Shown: one piece after another, positions 42,964-51,444 of the stretch | Layout: the number at the start of each line of letters is the position of its first letter | Position numbering within the stretch: the stretch's first letter is position 1 | From: JBCBGF01 sp039193455 | GTDB taxonomy: Bacteria; Pseudomonadota; Alphaproteobacteria; Rhodobacterales; Rhodobacteraceae | Assembly (NCBI GenBank): GCA_039193455.1 | Contig: JBCCWO010000001.1 | Location: 310,001 to 374,000, forward strand | Reading direction: 5' to 3' | Length of the DNA: 64,000 nucleotides | Made by a program: the position numbers and the translations under genes | The notes under the pieces: generated by a model | Seen by the model: only the letters and a program-made list of their open reading frames with translations | Databases searched by the model: none | What the model was told of the DNA's origin: nothing

Positions 42964-42978
42964 TTAACCCGCCCTTAA
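42964..42978. promoter_or_regulatory. Perfect CtrA box in the cckA promoter
   Basis: TTAA-CCCGCCC-TTAA matches the CtrA consensus exactly and is 16-30 bp upstream of the cckA ATG. With the usual core promoter spacing it would overlap the promoter or leader, suggesting CtrA feedback on its own kinase. Confidence 0.65.
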
Positions 42979-43019
42979 GTACAGAACGAGATGCCACCAT
43001 AGGTTGTATAAAGCCAATC

Positions 43020-44192
43020 CTATTCGCGCGTCAATGTAGCCAGGAAGAACCCATCGCCGCCGTCAAGCGGCGTCAACTGTTTGGTCAAATCACTGCGCCA
43101 ACTGCCGTTCTGCGCAACAAAATGTTCGATTTGTGCTGTGTTTTCGGCCTCAAGCAGCGAGCATGTGGCATAGGCCAGACGCCCACCTGGGGCGACAAGA
43201 CGCGCCGCCTGGGACAGGATGTCCGACTGGATCCGACACAGCTCTTCCAACCGCGCCGGTTTCAGATCCCACTTCGCCGCCGGTTGCCGCCGCCAGGCCC
43301 CGCTGCCGGAACAGGGCACATCGCACAGGACCAAATTGTAGGGTGCCTGCTGCGCCGCCTCGCTGGTTGAAACCGTCTTGATCCGCGCACCGGCTCTTTG
43401 TGCGCGGGCGGGCAAATCGACCATGCGCCGCGGCAAGGCATCATGCGCCAGAACCGTTGCCTCGGGCGCCATTGCGGCCAGAGCAAGCGATTTTCCCCCA
43501 CCCCCGGCGCAGTAGTCGAGGACGCGGCTGTCGGCTGCGATCGGTGTGAGCTGGGCCACGACGGCCTGACTCGCCGCGTCCTGCAGCTCCACCAGACCCG
43601 CGCGGTACGCCGCGCTGCCCGAGACACGCCGGGCATTCGCGGTCACGCGCAGGGCGGTGTCAGCGAGGCTGTGCGGCTCAGTCTCAATCCCATCGGTCAC
43701 AAGGGTGGCTTGCGCCGTTTTCAGGTCACTCTTGAGTGTGTTGACGCGCAAAAACACCGGGGCGCGGGCCTGCATGCGCTGCAGAACAGGCGCGAATTGT
43801 GCGCCAAGAGAGGTCCGTAAATGCGGGGCAAGCCAGTCGGGGATGTCCAGCGCCACCGCCTCTGGCAGGTCACCAGGTTCATACGCCTGCTCGGCGGCGC
43901 CCAACTGTTCGGGCGCGTAACGCTCACCGGTGAAAACCTCTGCGGGGTCCCTGCCCTGCGCCCGCAGCGCCCCGATCATCAGGCCGCGCCCCGTCAACGC
44001 GCCGCCCAAGGCCGCGAACGACCGTTGACAGCGGAGAGCGTCGAACACGTGATCGCGTATGGCGGCGCGGTCGCCCGACCCGGCAAACCGGTGGCTGCGC
44101 GCCCACTGGCTGAGCGCTGGCTCGGGCGGCGTGCCCGACAGGATGTGATCCAGGATTTCGATGGCCGCCGCAACGCGGGCTGAGGGTGTCAT
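43020..44192 (-). CDS. RsmB/NOL1-type RNA m5C methyltransferase
   Basis: 390 residues. SAM motif I VLDYCAGGGGKSLALAAM, motif IV LCDVPCSGSGAWRRQP with one catalytic cysteine, motif VI YATCSLLEAEN with the second. An N-terminal NusB-like helical part is present. Likely methylates C5 of a 16S rRNA cytosine, as RsmB does; the exact target cannot be assigned. Confidence 0.92.
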   Translation of the reverse strand: MTPSARVAAAIEILDHILSGTPPEPALSQWARSHRFAGSGDRAAIRDHVFDALRCQRSFAALGGALTGRGLMIGALRAQGRDPAEVFTGERYAPEQLGAAEQAYEPGDLPEAVALDIPDWLAPHLRTSLGAQFAPVLQRMQARAPVFLRVNTLKSDLKTAQATLVTDGIETEPHSLADTALRVTANARRVSGSAAYRAGLVELQDAASQAVVAQLTPIAADSRVLDYCAGGGGKSLALAAMAPEATVLAHDALPRRMVDLPARAQRAGARIKTVSTSEAAQQAPYNLVLCDVPCSGSGAWRRQPAAKWDLKPARLEELCRIQSDILSQAARLVAPGGRLAYATCSLLEAENTAQIEHFVAQNGSWRSDLTKQLTPLDGGDGFFLATLTRE

Positions 44193-44249
44193 GCGGCCTA
44201 TAGAACAGTGGACGGATGTGAGTGCTAGGACGAATGAGTGAGATCGACG

Positions 44250-45686
44250 TCAATCGTCGTCATCATCATCGTCATCATCATCGTCGTCGTCATCATCATC
44301 ATCGCCGTCATCGTCCGAACCACTGTCCCCGTCGTCGCTACCACCCGCGTCCTCATCCGAGGCGGAGCCGGAGTCGGATGCGCCGGTGTCGCCGCTGTCG
44401 TCGGACGTGGTTTCATCCTCGGTACCGGCATCAGAGCCCGCGTCGCTCTCGTCTGCTGGGGCGTCATCACCGGCATCCGTGTCGTCGCTCGCTTCCGGCG
44501 TGGAAGCGCTCTGCGCGACGCTGGACCGGTCGTTGCGCCTGTCATCGTCGTTGTCTTCACGCTCGCGCCGCAGCGTATCGCGAGTGGGCTGGTTCGAGGC
44601 GCTGAACAGACGGGAGAACACGTTGTTGCGACGTGTATCCTGGGGTAGCGGCGCCAGAGCCTCGGGCACAGGCAGCGTGCTGAAGCTCACCAGCGGGATT
44701 TCGGGCTGTTGATCGGCCGACGCTGCCCCCGCGATCCAGACCTCAACGGTACCTTCGCGCGGGCTTGGTCGGAAATCGGTGAAATCGCGCAGCTCGGCCC
44801 CCAACAGGCGCGCAACCTCGGCCGCGGCGGCCCGGTCGCGCGCGTAAAAGTAGCGCACGTTGTTCTGGCTGATCCCGAACCGCACCGGGGCCGTCAAAGC
44901 CGGGTCCAGACCGGCGCCGCGCAGCACGGAAACCGCGGCGGCGGCTGCGGTTTGGCCGCTCGCGGGGGCGTGGACGAAGACATTCGCCTCGATGATCGCC
45001 GACTGGATATCCGGCAAAGAGGCCGGTGTCGTGCGCGCGACAAGGCCCTGAAACTCCGGGCGCGCCGCCCGTGTCGCGGTGGTGGCCTGAAAGTCGAGCT
45101 CAGGCTGGTCTGGGTTTGCCATCGCCGGTGCCGCGGTGAGCGCCGTTGCAAAAATCGAACCGGCCACGGCGATCAACGGTGTCCGGTCCTGGCCAGTCGT
45201 CGCGGGAAGACTTGGGGGTTGAGGTGGGCGTGTCCCGCCACCGGCGGCCAGCGCCACAGGGGGTATTTGCCCGGGCTCCACGACTACAGAAGGTGCGCGC
45301 TGAACCCCGTCGATAAGGCCGATTTCGGGGCCGGGCTCTGAAAACAAACCGAACTCAAAGGGCAGCTTGCCGAGGGCCGCATAGCCGGCGATTGGCGCAA
45401 AAATTGCAGCGCCGAGCAAGAACATCAAGGCGACCAACGCCCCATCGAGCAGCCGGCGCACCGGTCTGACCGGGACCGCAGCGGCCGGTGTGGCAGCCAC
45501 CGCAGGCTCAGCCGCGGGAGACGGGGCGCCGATGTTGGCGGGTGTCCCCACCGCCAACGCACGTTCGCGCCGCTGGCGCGCCTCGGCCATACGGTCGGAT
45601 CCGGTAATGTCGCTTAAAACTCGCGCCTCACCAGCGGCGGCACCACGCGGTGCGCTTGGGCGCCCGGTCACTCCTGCCATGCGCAT
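44250..45686 (-). CDS. Membrane protein with LytR_C-like domain and poly-aspartate tail
   Basis: 478 residues. One membrane helix near residues 85-110 (LLDGALVALMFLLGAAIFAP), a Pro/Ala linker, and a globular part (residues about 245-325: VSVLRGAGLDPALTAPVRFG...NVRYFYARDRAAAAEVARLL...GTVEVWIAG) that resembles the LytR_C fold. The last 120 residues are Asp/Ser/Glu-rich and end in 17 consecutive Asp encoded by alternating GAT/GAC. Likely extracytoplasmic and calcium-binding or cell-wall associated; unproven. Start uncertain by a few codons. Confidence 0.75.
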   Translation of the reverse strand: MRMAGVTGRPSAPRGAAAGEARVLSDITGSDRMAEARQRRERALAVGTPANIGAPSPAAEPAVAATPAAAVPVRPVRRLLDGALVALMFLLGAAIFAPIAGYAALGKLPFEFGLFSEPGPEIGLIDGVQRAPSVVVEPGQIPPVALAAGGGTRPPQPPSLPATTGQDRTPLIAVAGSIFATALTAAPAMANPDQPELDFQATTATRAARPEFQGLVARTTPASLPDIQSAIIEANVFVHAPASGQTAAAAAVSVLRGAGLDPALTAPVRFGISQNNVRYFYARDRAAAAEVARLLGAELRDFTDFRPSPREGTVEVWIAGAASADQQPEIPLVSFSTLPVPEALAPLPQDTRRNNVFSRLFSASNQPTRDTLRREREDNDDDRRNDRSSVAQSASTPEASDDTDAGDDAPADESDAGSDAGTEDETTSDDSGDTGASDSGSASDEDAGGSDDGDSGSDDDGDDDDDDDDDDDDDDDDD

Positions 45687-45819
45687 CCCCCACGGATCTC
45701 ATCGCCGCACCGCGCCCGGCACAGCCCCTCAAGCATTGAGGTTAACAGACTGTTTCTTCGAAGACGACAGTTATCCCCAGCCCCGCGCGCGAATGGGCTA
45801 AAACCAGCACAGCCGTGCC

Positions 45820-47268
45820 TCACCCAATCCGGTAGTTCGGGCTTTCCCGGGTGATCTGGACATCGTGGACGTGGCTTTCCTTCAGCCCGGCCCCGGTGAT
45901 GCGCACGAAGCGGCAGTTCTGGCGCATCTCATCGACGGTGGCGCAGCCGGTGTACCCCATCGCCGCGCGCAAGCCGCCGACGAGTTGGTGGATCACCGTG
46001 GCGGCGGAGCCCTTGTAGGGGACCTGTCCCTCGATGCCTTCGGGCACCAGCTTGTCCGAGGCGGCGTCCGACTGGAAGTATCGGTCTGCCGACCCCCGCG
46101 CCATGGCGCCAAGGCTGCCCATGCCCCGATAGCTTTTGAAGCTGCGCCCTTGGTATAGGATCACTTCACCCGGGCTTTCGTCCGTCCCGGCAATCATGCT
46201 GCCGACCATGGCGCAGGACGCACCTGCCGCGATGGCCTTGGCGAAGTCGCCTGAGAACTTGATGCCGCCATCGGCGATGACCGGCACGTTGCCCGCAGTG
46301 CTGGCGGAATCGAGGATCGCGGTCAGTTGCGGCACGCCGACACCCGCCACCATTCGCGTGGTGCAAATCGAGCCTGGCCCGATGCCGACCTTCACACCAT
46401 CGGCGCCAGCATCGATCAGCGCGCGGGTAGCCTCTGCCGTGGCAACATTGCCCGCGATGATCTGCACCTCGTTTGACAGTTTCTTGGCGCGTGTGACGGC
46501 CTTAGCCACGCCTTCGGAATGGCCATGCGCCGTGTCGATCACCACGACGTCGACCCCGGCATCCACCAGGGCTTGCGACCGCTCAAACCCGGCATCGCCG
46601 ACGGTTGTGGCCGCGGCGACGCGCAGGCGGCCCAGATGATCCTTGCAGGCCTGCGGGTTCAAGACCGCCTGCTCGGTGTCCTTCAACGTCAAGAGCCCGG
46701 TCAGCTTGCCCTCGCCATCGGTGACCAACAGTTTTTCGATCCGGCGCGCCTTCATCAGGCTTTTGGCTTCGTCGAGGTCGGCCGGTTCGGTCAAAACGGC
46801 GAGGTTGTCGGATGTCATCATCACCCGCACGGGCGTGGCATCGTCGCTGGCAAACCGCATGTCGCGGTTGGTGACGATGCCCACCACGCGCCCCGTTTCG
46901 TCGACCACTGGAAACCCTGTCACACGGTAGCGTTCCTGCAGCGCCTTGGCGTCGGCAAGCGTCTGGTCCGGTGTCAGGGTAATCGGGTTATAGACGATGC
47001 CGGATTCGAACCGCTTGACCCGGCGCACTTCGCGCGCCTGCGCCTCGATGTCGAGATTTCGGTGGATCACGCCGATCCCGCCGGCTTGCGCCATGGTGAT
47101 CGCCATGCGCGATTCCGTCACCGTGTCCATGGCAGAGCTCAGCAGCGGGATGTTCATGGCGATGTCGCGCGTCAGGCGGGTGCGCGTGTCCGCGGTCGAA
47201 GGCAGCACCTGCGACGCCCCGGGCACCAAAAGAACATCATCAAAGGTAAGTGCCTCGCGAATCTCCAT
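45820..47268 (-). CDS. guaB: Inosine-5'-monophosphate dehydrogenase
   Basis: 482 residues. First committed step of GMP synthesis. N-terminal EALTFDDVLLVPGASQVLPS, two CBS domains inserted at about 95-200, catalytic cysteine in GPGSICTTRMVAGVG, and the flap with GMGSLGAMARGSADRYFQ. Full length. Confidence 0.97.
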   Translation of the reverse strand: MEIREALTFDDVLLVPGASQVLPSTADTRTRLTRDIAMNIPLLSSAMDTVTESRMAITMAQAGGIGVIHRNLDIEAQAREVRRVKRFESGIVYNPITLTPDQTLADAKALQERYRVTGFPVVDETGRVVGIVTNRDMRFASDDATPVRVMMTSDNLAVLTEPADLDEAKSLMKARRIEKLLVTDGEGKLTGLLTLKDTEQAVLNPQACKDHLGRLRVAAATTVGDAGFERSQALVDAGVDVVVIDTAHGHSEGVAKAVTRAKKLSNEVQIIAGNVATAEATRALIDAGADGVKVGIGPGSICTTRMVAGVGVPQLTAILDSASTAGNVPVIADGGIKFSGDFAKAIAAGASCAMVGSMIAGTDESPGEVILYQGRSFKSYRGMGSLGAMARGSADRYFQSDAASDKLVPEGIEGQVPYKGSAATVIHQLVGGLRAAMGYTGCATVDEMRQNCRFVRITGAGLKESHVHDVQITRESPNYRIG

Positions 47269-47350
47269 GGCCTGCTCCTGCCCCGGGTGTCGTTTGGCGC
47301 CTCCCTATTGCACGGACCGCAGCGGGCCGAAACCCCTGATCGCAAACCGG

Positions 47351-48133
47351 TCAATCAGAAGCGGCTGCTGCCCGCGCACCCTTGGCCAGATCGCGCATGG
47401 CCTGACCCAACAGCAGCGCGTCCCCGCCAGCGCCCAGGAAGGTCACACCTTTGGCGATGTACGGCGCAAATTCGTTGCGATCGAAGGTGACGATGCCGGC
47501 CGCCTTGCCGCTTGCGGTGATACGCTCAAGAGCCCGGTCAATGGTCGCCACAACGTTGGGCTCGGTCGGCCGCCCCGGATAGCCCATATCGTTTGCCAGA
47601 TCCGCCGGTCCGATGAACACGCAGTCCACCCCAGGGGTGCCTGCGATGGCATCGATGTTCTGAATGGCCCGCTGGCTTTCGACCTGAACGATCACGCAGA
47701 TCTCGTCGTTCGCCGTCGTCGCATAATCCTCGGTCGCACCGTATCCCGTCGCACGGGCCAGAACCGCCCCGTTCCCACGGGTCCCCTCTGGCGCGTAGCG
47801 CGTGGCGGCAACGATGGCCGCGGCCTCTTCGGGCGTGTCGACCATGGGGACCAGAACGGTCTGGACGCCCAAGTCGAGAACGCGTTTGACCCAGACGGGG
47901 TCACCCGAGGGGATGCGAACGACCGGTGCGGCTTTGCCACCACTCAAAGCTCGAAGCTGATCGAGAATGGCCGCCACATCGTTTGGCGCGTGCTCGGCGT
48001 CAATCAGGGCCCAGTCAAACCCGGCTTCGGTCGCAATCTCGGCCGCGGCAGAGCTGACCAGCGCGAGCCAGATGCCAATCTGAACCTCGCCACGCGAAAG
48101 CGCCGCTTTCAATGTGTTCTTGGGGGCTGCCAT
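47351..48133 (-). CDS. HpcH/HpaI-family aldolase
   Basis: 260 residues from the ATG at 48133 (MAAPKNTLKAALS) after AAGG. Class II pyruvate aldolase fold: WALIDAEHAPND, PVVRIPSGDPVWVKRVLDLG, VLVPMVDTPEEAAAIV, VQVESQRAI with the metal Glu, and DCVFIGPADLANDMGYPG. Cleaves or forms 4-hydroxy-2-oxo acids with pyruvate or glyoxylate; exact substrate unknown. Not obviously tied to its neighbours guaB and cobS. Confidence 0.92.
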   Translation of the reverse strand: MAAPKNTLKAALSRGEVQIGIWLALVSSAAAEIATEAGFDWALIDAEHAPNDVAAILDQLRALSGGKAAPVVRIPSGDPVWVKRVLDLGVQTVLVPMVDTPEEAAAIVAATRYAPEGTRGNGAVLARATGYGATEDYATTANDEICVIVQVESQRAIQNIDAIAGTPGVDCVFIGPADLANDMGYPGRPTEPNVVATIDRALERITASGKAAGIVTFDRNEFAPYIAKGVTFLGAGGDALLLGQAMRDLAKGARAAAASD

Positions 48134-48262
48134 TGATCGAGACCTTCCTTTAGTTGCACCGCCGCGCGCCGGGGCTGCCTTGCCCAAGAGATGTAGGAAC
48201 TGGGCTGAGAAACGCCAGACGCGCGATGGAGCCTGTGGGCCCGGGCTCGCAACGCAAGCCGG

Positions 48263-49006
48263 TCATATCAGGGCCACCAGAATGCACCAGCCGACCGCCT
48301 CGGTCACCATCTGCGTGGCGCCAAGCACGTCGCCGGTCTGTCCGCCAAGGGCGCGTTTGGCCAGCACCGCGACGACGCCGGCTGCGATCAGCATGCCCGC
48401 AATCACCTCCAGTCCTGCCCACCCAAGGAGCGCGGCGGCACCGCTTGCAAAGAGCGCGGCCAAAGCGACATGCCAGTGCGCGGCCCCCGCCGCGGAGTCA
48501 CCCAGCCCATCCACCCGTGCCGCAGGCAACGCGCTCAAAACGCCGACCATTGCGACCCGCGACAAGACCGCAAGTGCGACGAATGACGCGGCGTCGGCAG
48601 CAGAGAGCGCGATGGCTTCCGCCATAAGGGCCATCACGAGGATCAGCGCGATCACACCGTAGCTGCCGATCCGGCTGTCGCGCATGATTTCCAACCGGCG
48701 CGCTGGCGTTTGGCCGCCCCAAATGCCATCGGCGAAGTCCGCCAGACCATCATGGTGCAACCCGCCAGTGACCAGCGCCGCCGCCAAGAGGGCGAGCCAT
48801 GCAGCGATCCCCGACCCTAACCCAAGCGCCTCAGCGCCCGCGAAAGCGCCCCAGGCAACTAGGCCCACAGGCACACCGACCAACGGAAAGGCCCATCGCG
48901 CGTCGGAGAGGCTTGGCGCCGGGTCCTGGACGCGCCCCACGGGCAGGCGCGTCAGCAGCATTAGCGCAATGCGAACCTCGTCAAACCGGCGCCGTGGCGT
49001 CGTCAT
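48263..49006 (-). CDS. cobS: Adenosylcobinamide-GDP ribazoletransferase (cobalamin synthase)
   Basis: 247 residues from the ATG at 49006, overlapping the cobT stop by 4 bp. Integral membrane enzyme joining AdoCbi-GDP and alpha-ribazole to give cobalamin (called CobV in the P. denitrificans scheme). Signature TRLPVG, LHHDGLADFADGIWGG with metal-binding acids, and MRDSRIGSYGVIAL. Confidence 0.95.
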   Translation of the reverse strand: MTTPRRRFDEVRIALMLLTRLPVGRVQDPAPSLSDARWAFPLVGVPVGLVAWGAFAGAEALGLGSGIAAWLALLAAALVTGGLHHDGLADFADGIWGGQTPARRLEIMRDSRIGSYGVIALILVMALMAEAIALSAADAASFVALAVLSRVAMVGVLSALPAARVDGLGDSAAGAAHWHVALAALFASGAAALLGWAGLEVIAGMLIAAGVVAVLAKRALGGQTGDVLGATQMVTEAVGWCILVALI

Positions 49007-50010
49007 CCGCCCGCAACGCCTGCCTCGGCAAAGGTGGCCATCCCGTTGTGGCAGGCCACCGCACCCTTCAGCACGTTGAGGGCCAGCGCAGCGCCGGTCC
49101 CCTCGCCAAGTGCCATGCCAAGGTCGAGAATTGCTGTTTTTCCGATGGCGGCAAGCAGCCGGGCATGGCCCGGTTCGGCGCTGGTATGGCCCACGAGGCA
49201 ATGGGCAAGAAGTTCCGGGTTGGCCGCGTAGAGCGGCGCGACCGCAGAGGTGCAGATATAGCCGTCAAGGATCACCGGTACCCGCGCCGCGCGCGCTGCC
49301 AGCACCGCACCGCAGATTGCCGCCTGCTCACGTCCGCCGAGCGCGGACAGGATCGCAAGGGGCGAAAGCCCGTCATGGCGTGCCACACCGCGGGCGACGA
49401 CATCGGCCTTTCGCGCAATCCCGACCTCGTCCGACCCCGTGCCCCGACCGACCCAGTCCCCAGCATCGCCACCAAAAAGCGCAGCGCAGAGGGCTGCCGA
49501 GACCGTTGAGTTTCCGATCCCCATTTCGCCAAGGATCACACAGTCGGCATTCGCATCGACGGCGCCTGCCCCGCGGTTCATCGCGGCAAGCGTCTCTGCC
49601 TCACTCATCGCCGGGGCCTCGGTGAAATCCGCCGTCGGCTGATCGAGATCGAGCGCGATGACGTTGAGGTTCGCCCCGGCCACGTCGCACAGTTGGTTGA
49701 TCGCCGCTCCACCCGCCTGGAAATTCGCGACCATCTGCACGGTGACATCCTGCGGAAAGGGGTTCACGCCCTGGGCACAGACGCCATGGTTGCCGGCAAA
49801 GACGATGGCCTGGGCCCGATCAAGCGATGGCTGCGGGCGGCCCTGCCACCCGGCAAGGAAGACCGCCAGGTCTTCCAGCCGCCCCAGCGACCCCGGTGGT
49901 TTCGTGAGTTGGGCTTGCCGGTCCCGTGCTGCCGCAGCGGCGCCTTCGTCGAAAACCGGAAGCGTTTCGGTCAGTGAAGAGATTTCGGCCAGAGACGTCA
50001 GGTCACGCAT
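49003..50010 (-). CDS. cobT: Nicotinate-nucleotide-dimethylbenzimidazole phosphoribosyltransferase
   Basis: 335 residues. Activates the lower ligand DMB as alpha-ribazole phosphate. KPPGSLGRLEDLA at the N terminus, IVFAGNHGVCAQGVNPFPQD, GEMGIGNSTVSAAL, and LDGYICTSAVAPLY near the end. Overlaps cobU by 8 bp; operon cobU-cobT-cobS. Confidence 0.96.
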   Translation of the reverse strand: MRDLTSLAEISSLTETLPVFDEGAAAAARDRQAQLTKPPGSLGRLEDLAVFLAGWQGRPQPSLDRAQAIVFAGNHGVCAQGVNPFPQDVTVQMVANFQAGGAAINQLCDVAGANLNVIALDLDQPTADFTEAPAMSEAETLAAMNRGAGAVDANADCVILGEMGIGNSTVSAALCAALFGGDAGDWVGRGTGSDEVGIARKADVVARGVARHDGLSPLAILSALGGREQAAICGAVLAARAARVPVILDGYICTSAVAPLYAANPELLAHCLVGHTSAEPGHARLLAAIGKTAILDLGMALGEGTGAALALNVLKGAVACHNGMATFAEAGVAGG

Positions 50011-50518
50011 GGGGTTTCACTCTCAATGGGCATCCAGCCGCGACGAGGTAGACCTCATCGCAAACCGCCGCAACCATCTGGTTCATCTGCCCCGCGGCAT
50101 CGCGGTACCGGCGCGCCAGTTTGTTCTCGGGCACGATCCCGCTGCCGACCTCGTTCGTCACCAGGACAATCGGCGTCTGTGCCGCAGCGATTTGCTGGCA
50201 CAGTGCCTCAGTCGCTGTGAGCCAATCCAATTCGCCAAGCATCAAATTCGACAGCCATAACGTGAGACAATCCACCAAGCGCGGGGCGTCGCCTTCGGTC
50301 GCCTTCAAGGCGTCTACCAGCGCGATGGGTGCCGCGACTGTGCGCCATTCGGCACCGCGCCGTGCCTGATGTTCGGCAATCCGCGCCGCCATTTCCGCAT
50401 CATGGGCTTCGGCCGTCGCGATATAGACAGCCTGCCCTGTCATGGCGAGCGCCTGCGATTCAGCGAACCGGCTCTTGCCGGACCGCGCGCCACCGGTGAT
50501 CAGGATCGACTTGCCCAT
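50003..50518 (-). CDS. cobU: Adenosylcobinamide kinase / AdoCbi-phosphate guanylyltransferase
   Basis: 171 residues from the ATG at 50518; a longer frame upstream would run into the hairpin. Bifunctional CobU/CobP: P-loop ITGGARSGKSRFAE, YIATAEAHDAEMAARI, His in EHQARRG, LVDCLTLWLSNLM, and VTNEVGSGIVPENKLARRYR. First gene of cobUTS. Confidence 0.96.
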   Translation of the reverse strand: MGKSILITGGARSGKSRFAESQALAMTGQAVYIATAEAHDAEMAARIAEHQARRGAEWRTVAAPIALVDALKATEGDAPRLVDCLTLWLSNLMLGELDWLTATEALCQQIAAAQTPIVLVTNEVGSGIVPENKLARRYRDAAGQMNQMVAAVCDEVYLVAAGCPLRVKPHA

Positions 50519-50534
50519 GGCGGGGGGACAAAGC

Positions 50535-50565
50535 AAAAAGGCGGGCGAAAGGAAAGACCCGCCTT
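50535..50565 (-). terminator. Terminator-like hairpin in the cobU leader
   Basis: AAGGCGGG (50538-50545) pairs with CCCGCCTT (50558-50565); on the minus strand the stem is followed by TTTTTGC. It sits 17 bp before the cobU start codon, so it could stop leftward transcription before cobU unless antagonised (attenuation). No riboswitch core was recognised in front of it. Confidence 0.5.
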
Positions 50566-50601
50566 GCACCGCCGCTTCACATCCACAGTAGGCACACTCC
50601 G

Positions 50602-51444
50602 ATGTCCGGCGCGTCCGCGGGGTTAAGCCGCGCTCAGACGGCGCAGGTCGCCGGGCATTTTGGCGAGTGGATGCAAGGGCGCCTTGGGCCTGAGGGTCCC
50701 ATTGCGCTGATCACGGTGCCCTGCCCGTCGCTGTCGCTACAGCTGACCTTGATCGCGAGCGAAGCATTGCAAATCATCCAGCCGGATCCGCCGGTTCTTT
50801 CGACCGAGCGGGCCTATGCGTTTCTGCAAGCCCTCAGGCAACCGACGCAGGGTCGTATCCACGTGACCCAATCCTTCGCGCCGCGCCGAGGAACGGGCGC
50901 GTCGACGGCTGTGTTGGTAGCATTGGCGCGTGCCTGTGGCGTCACGGATGCCGAGCAGATTGCAGCGGCCTGCCACGCCGTTGAGGGCGCCAGCGATCCG
51001 TTGATGATCGACACCCCCGGTCCGGCACTTTGGGCCCCGCGCGAGGGGCGGACGTTGCGGACCTTCGGCGCAGAACCAGATCTGGAGATCGTGGGTGGGT
51101 TTCTGGGCGCGGGCGAGACCACCGATCCCGCCGATACCCTGTTTCCGGACATCTCCGATCTTGTGCCAGTTTGGGCGGAGGCGCTGGTCAACGGTGACCA
51201 TCAGAGCCTTGCCGCGTGCGCCTCGGCATCTGCGCGGCGGACGACGGCCCTGCGCGGACCCGCCGACGATCCCACAGCTAGTTTGGCGCAGGACCTTGGT
51301 GCGCTGGGATACCTCCGCGCGCATACCGGGTCCGCGCGTGGGTTGATCTATGCCCCGGGTTCGATGCCTGAGAACGCCGTTCCTCGGCTGGCGACCGCCG
51401 GTTTGGCAGAGGTCATTCGCTTTCGAACGACTCAGATCACATGA
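50602..51444 (+). CDS. PduX-like GHMP kinase (probable L-threonine kinase)
   Basis: 280 residues. GHMP motif 2 PRRGTGASTAVL; start GHFGEWMQGRLGPEGPIALI typical of PduX/BluE proteins, which phosphorylate L-threonine to feed the aminopropanol arm of cobalamin. Context agrees: followed by cbiB (4-bp overlap) and the threonine-phosphate decarboxylase. Start assumed at the ATG 50602; no clear ribosome binding site. Confidence 0.85.
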   Translation: MSGASAGLSRAQTAQVAGHFGEWMQGRLGPEGPIALITVPCPSLSLQLTLIASEALQIIQPDPPVLSTERAYAFLQALRQPTQGRIHVTQSFAPRRGTGASTAVLVALARACGVTDAEQIAAACHAVEGASDPLMIDTPGPALWAPREGRTLRTFGAEPDLEIVGGFLGAGETTDPADTLFPDISDLVPVWAEALVNGDHQSLAACASASARRTTALRGPADDPTASLAQDLGALGYLRAHTGSARGLIYAPGSMPENAVPRLATAGLAEVIRFRTTQIT

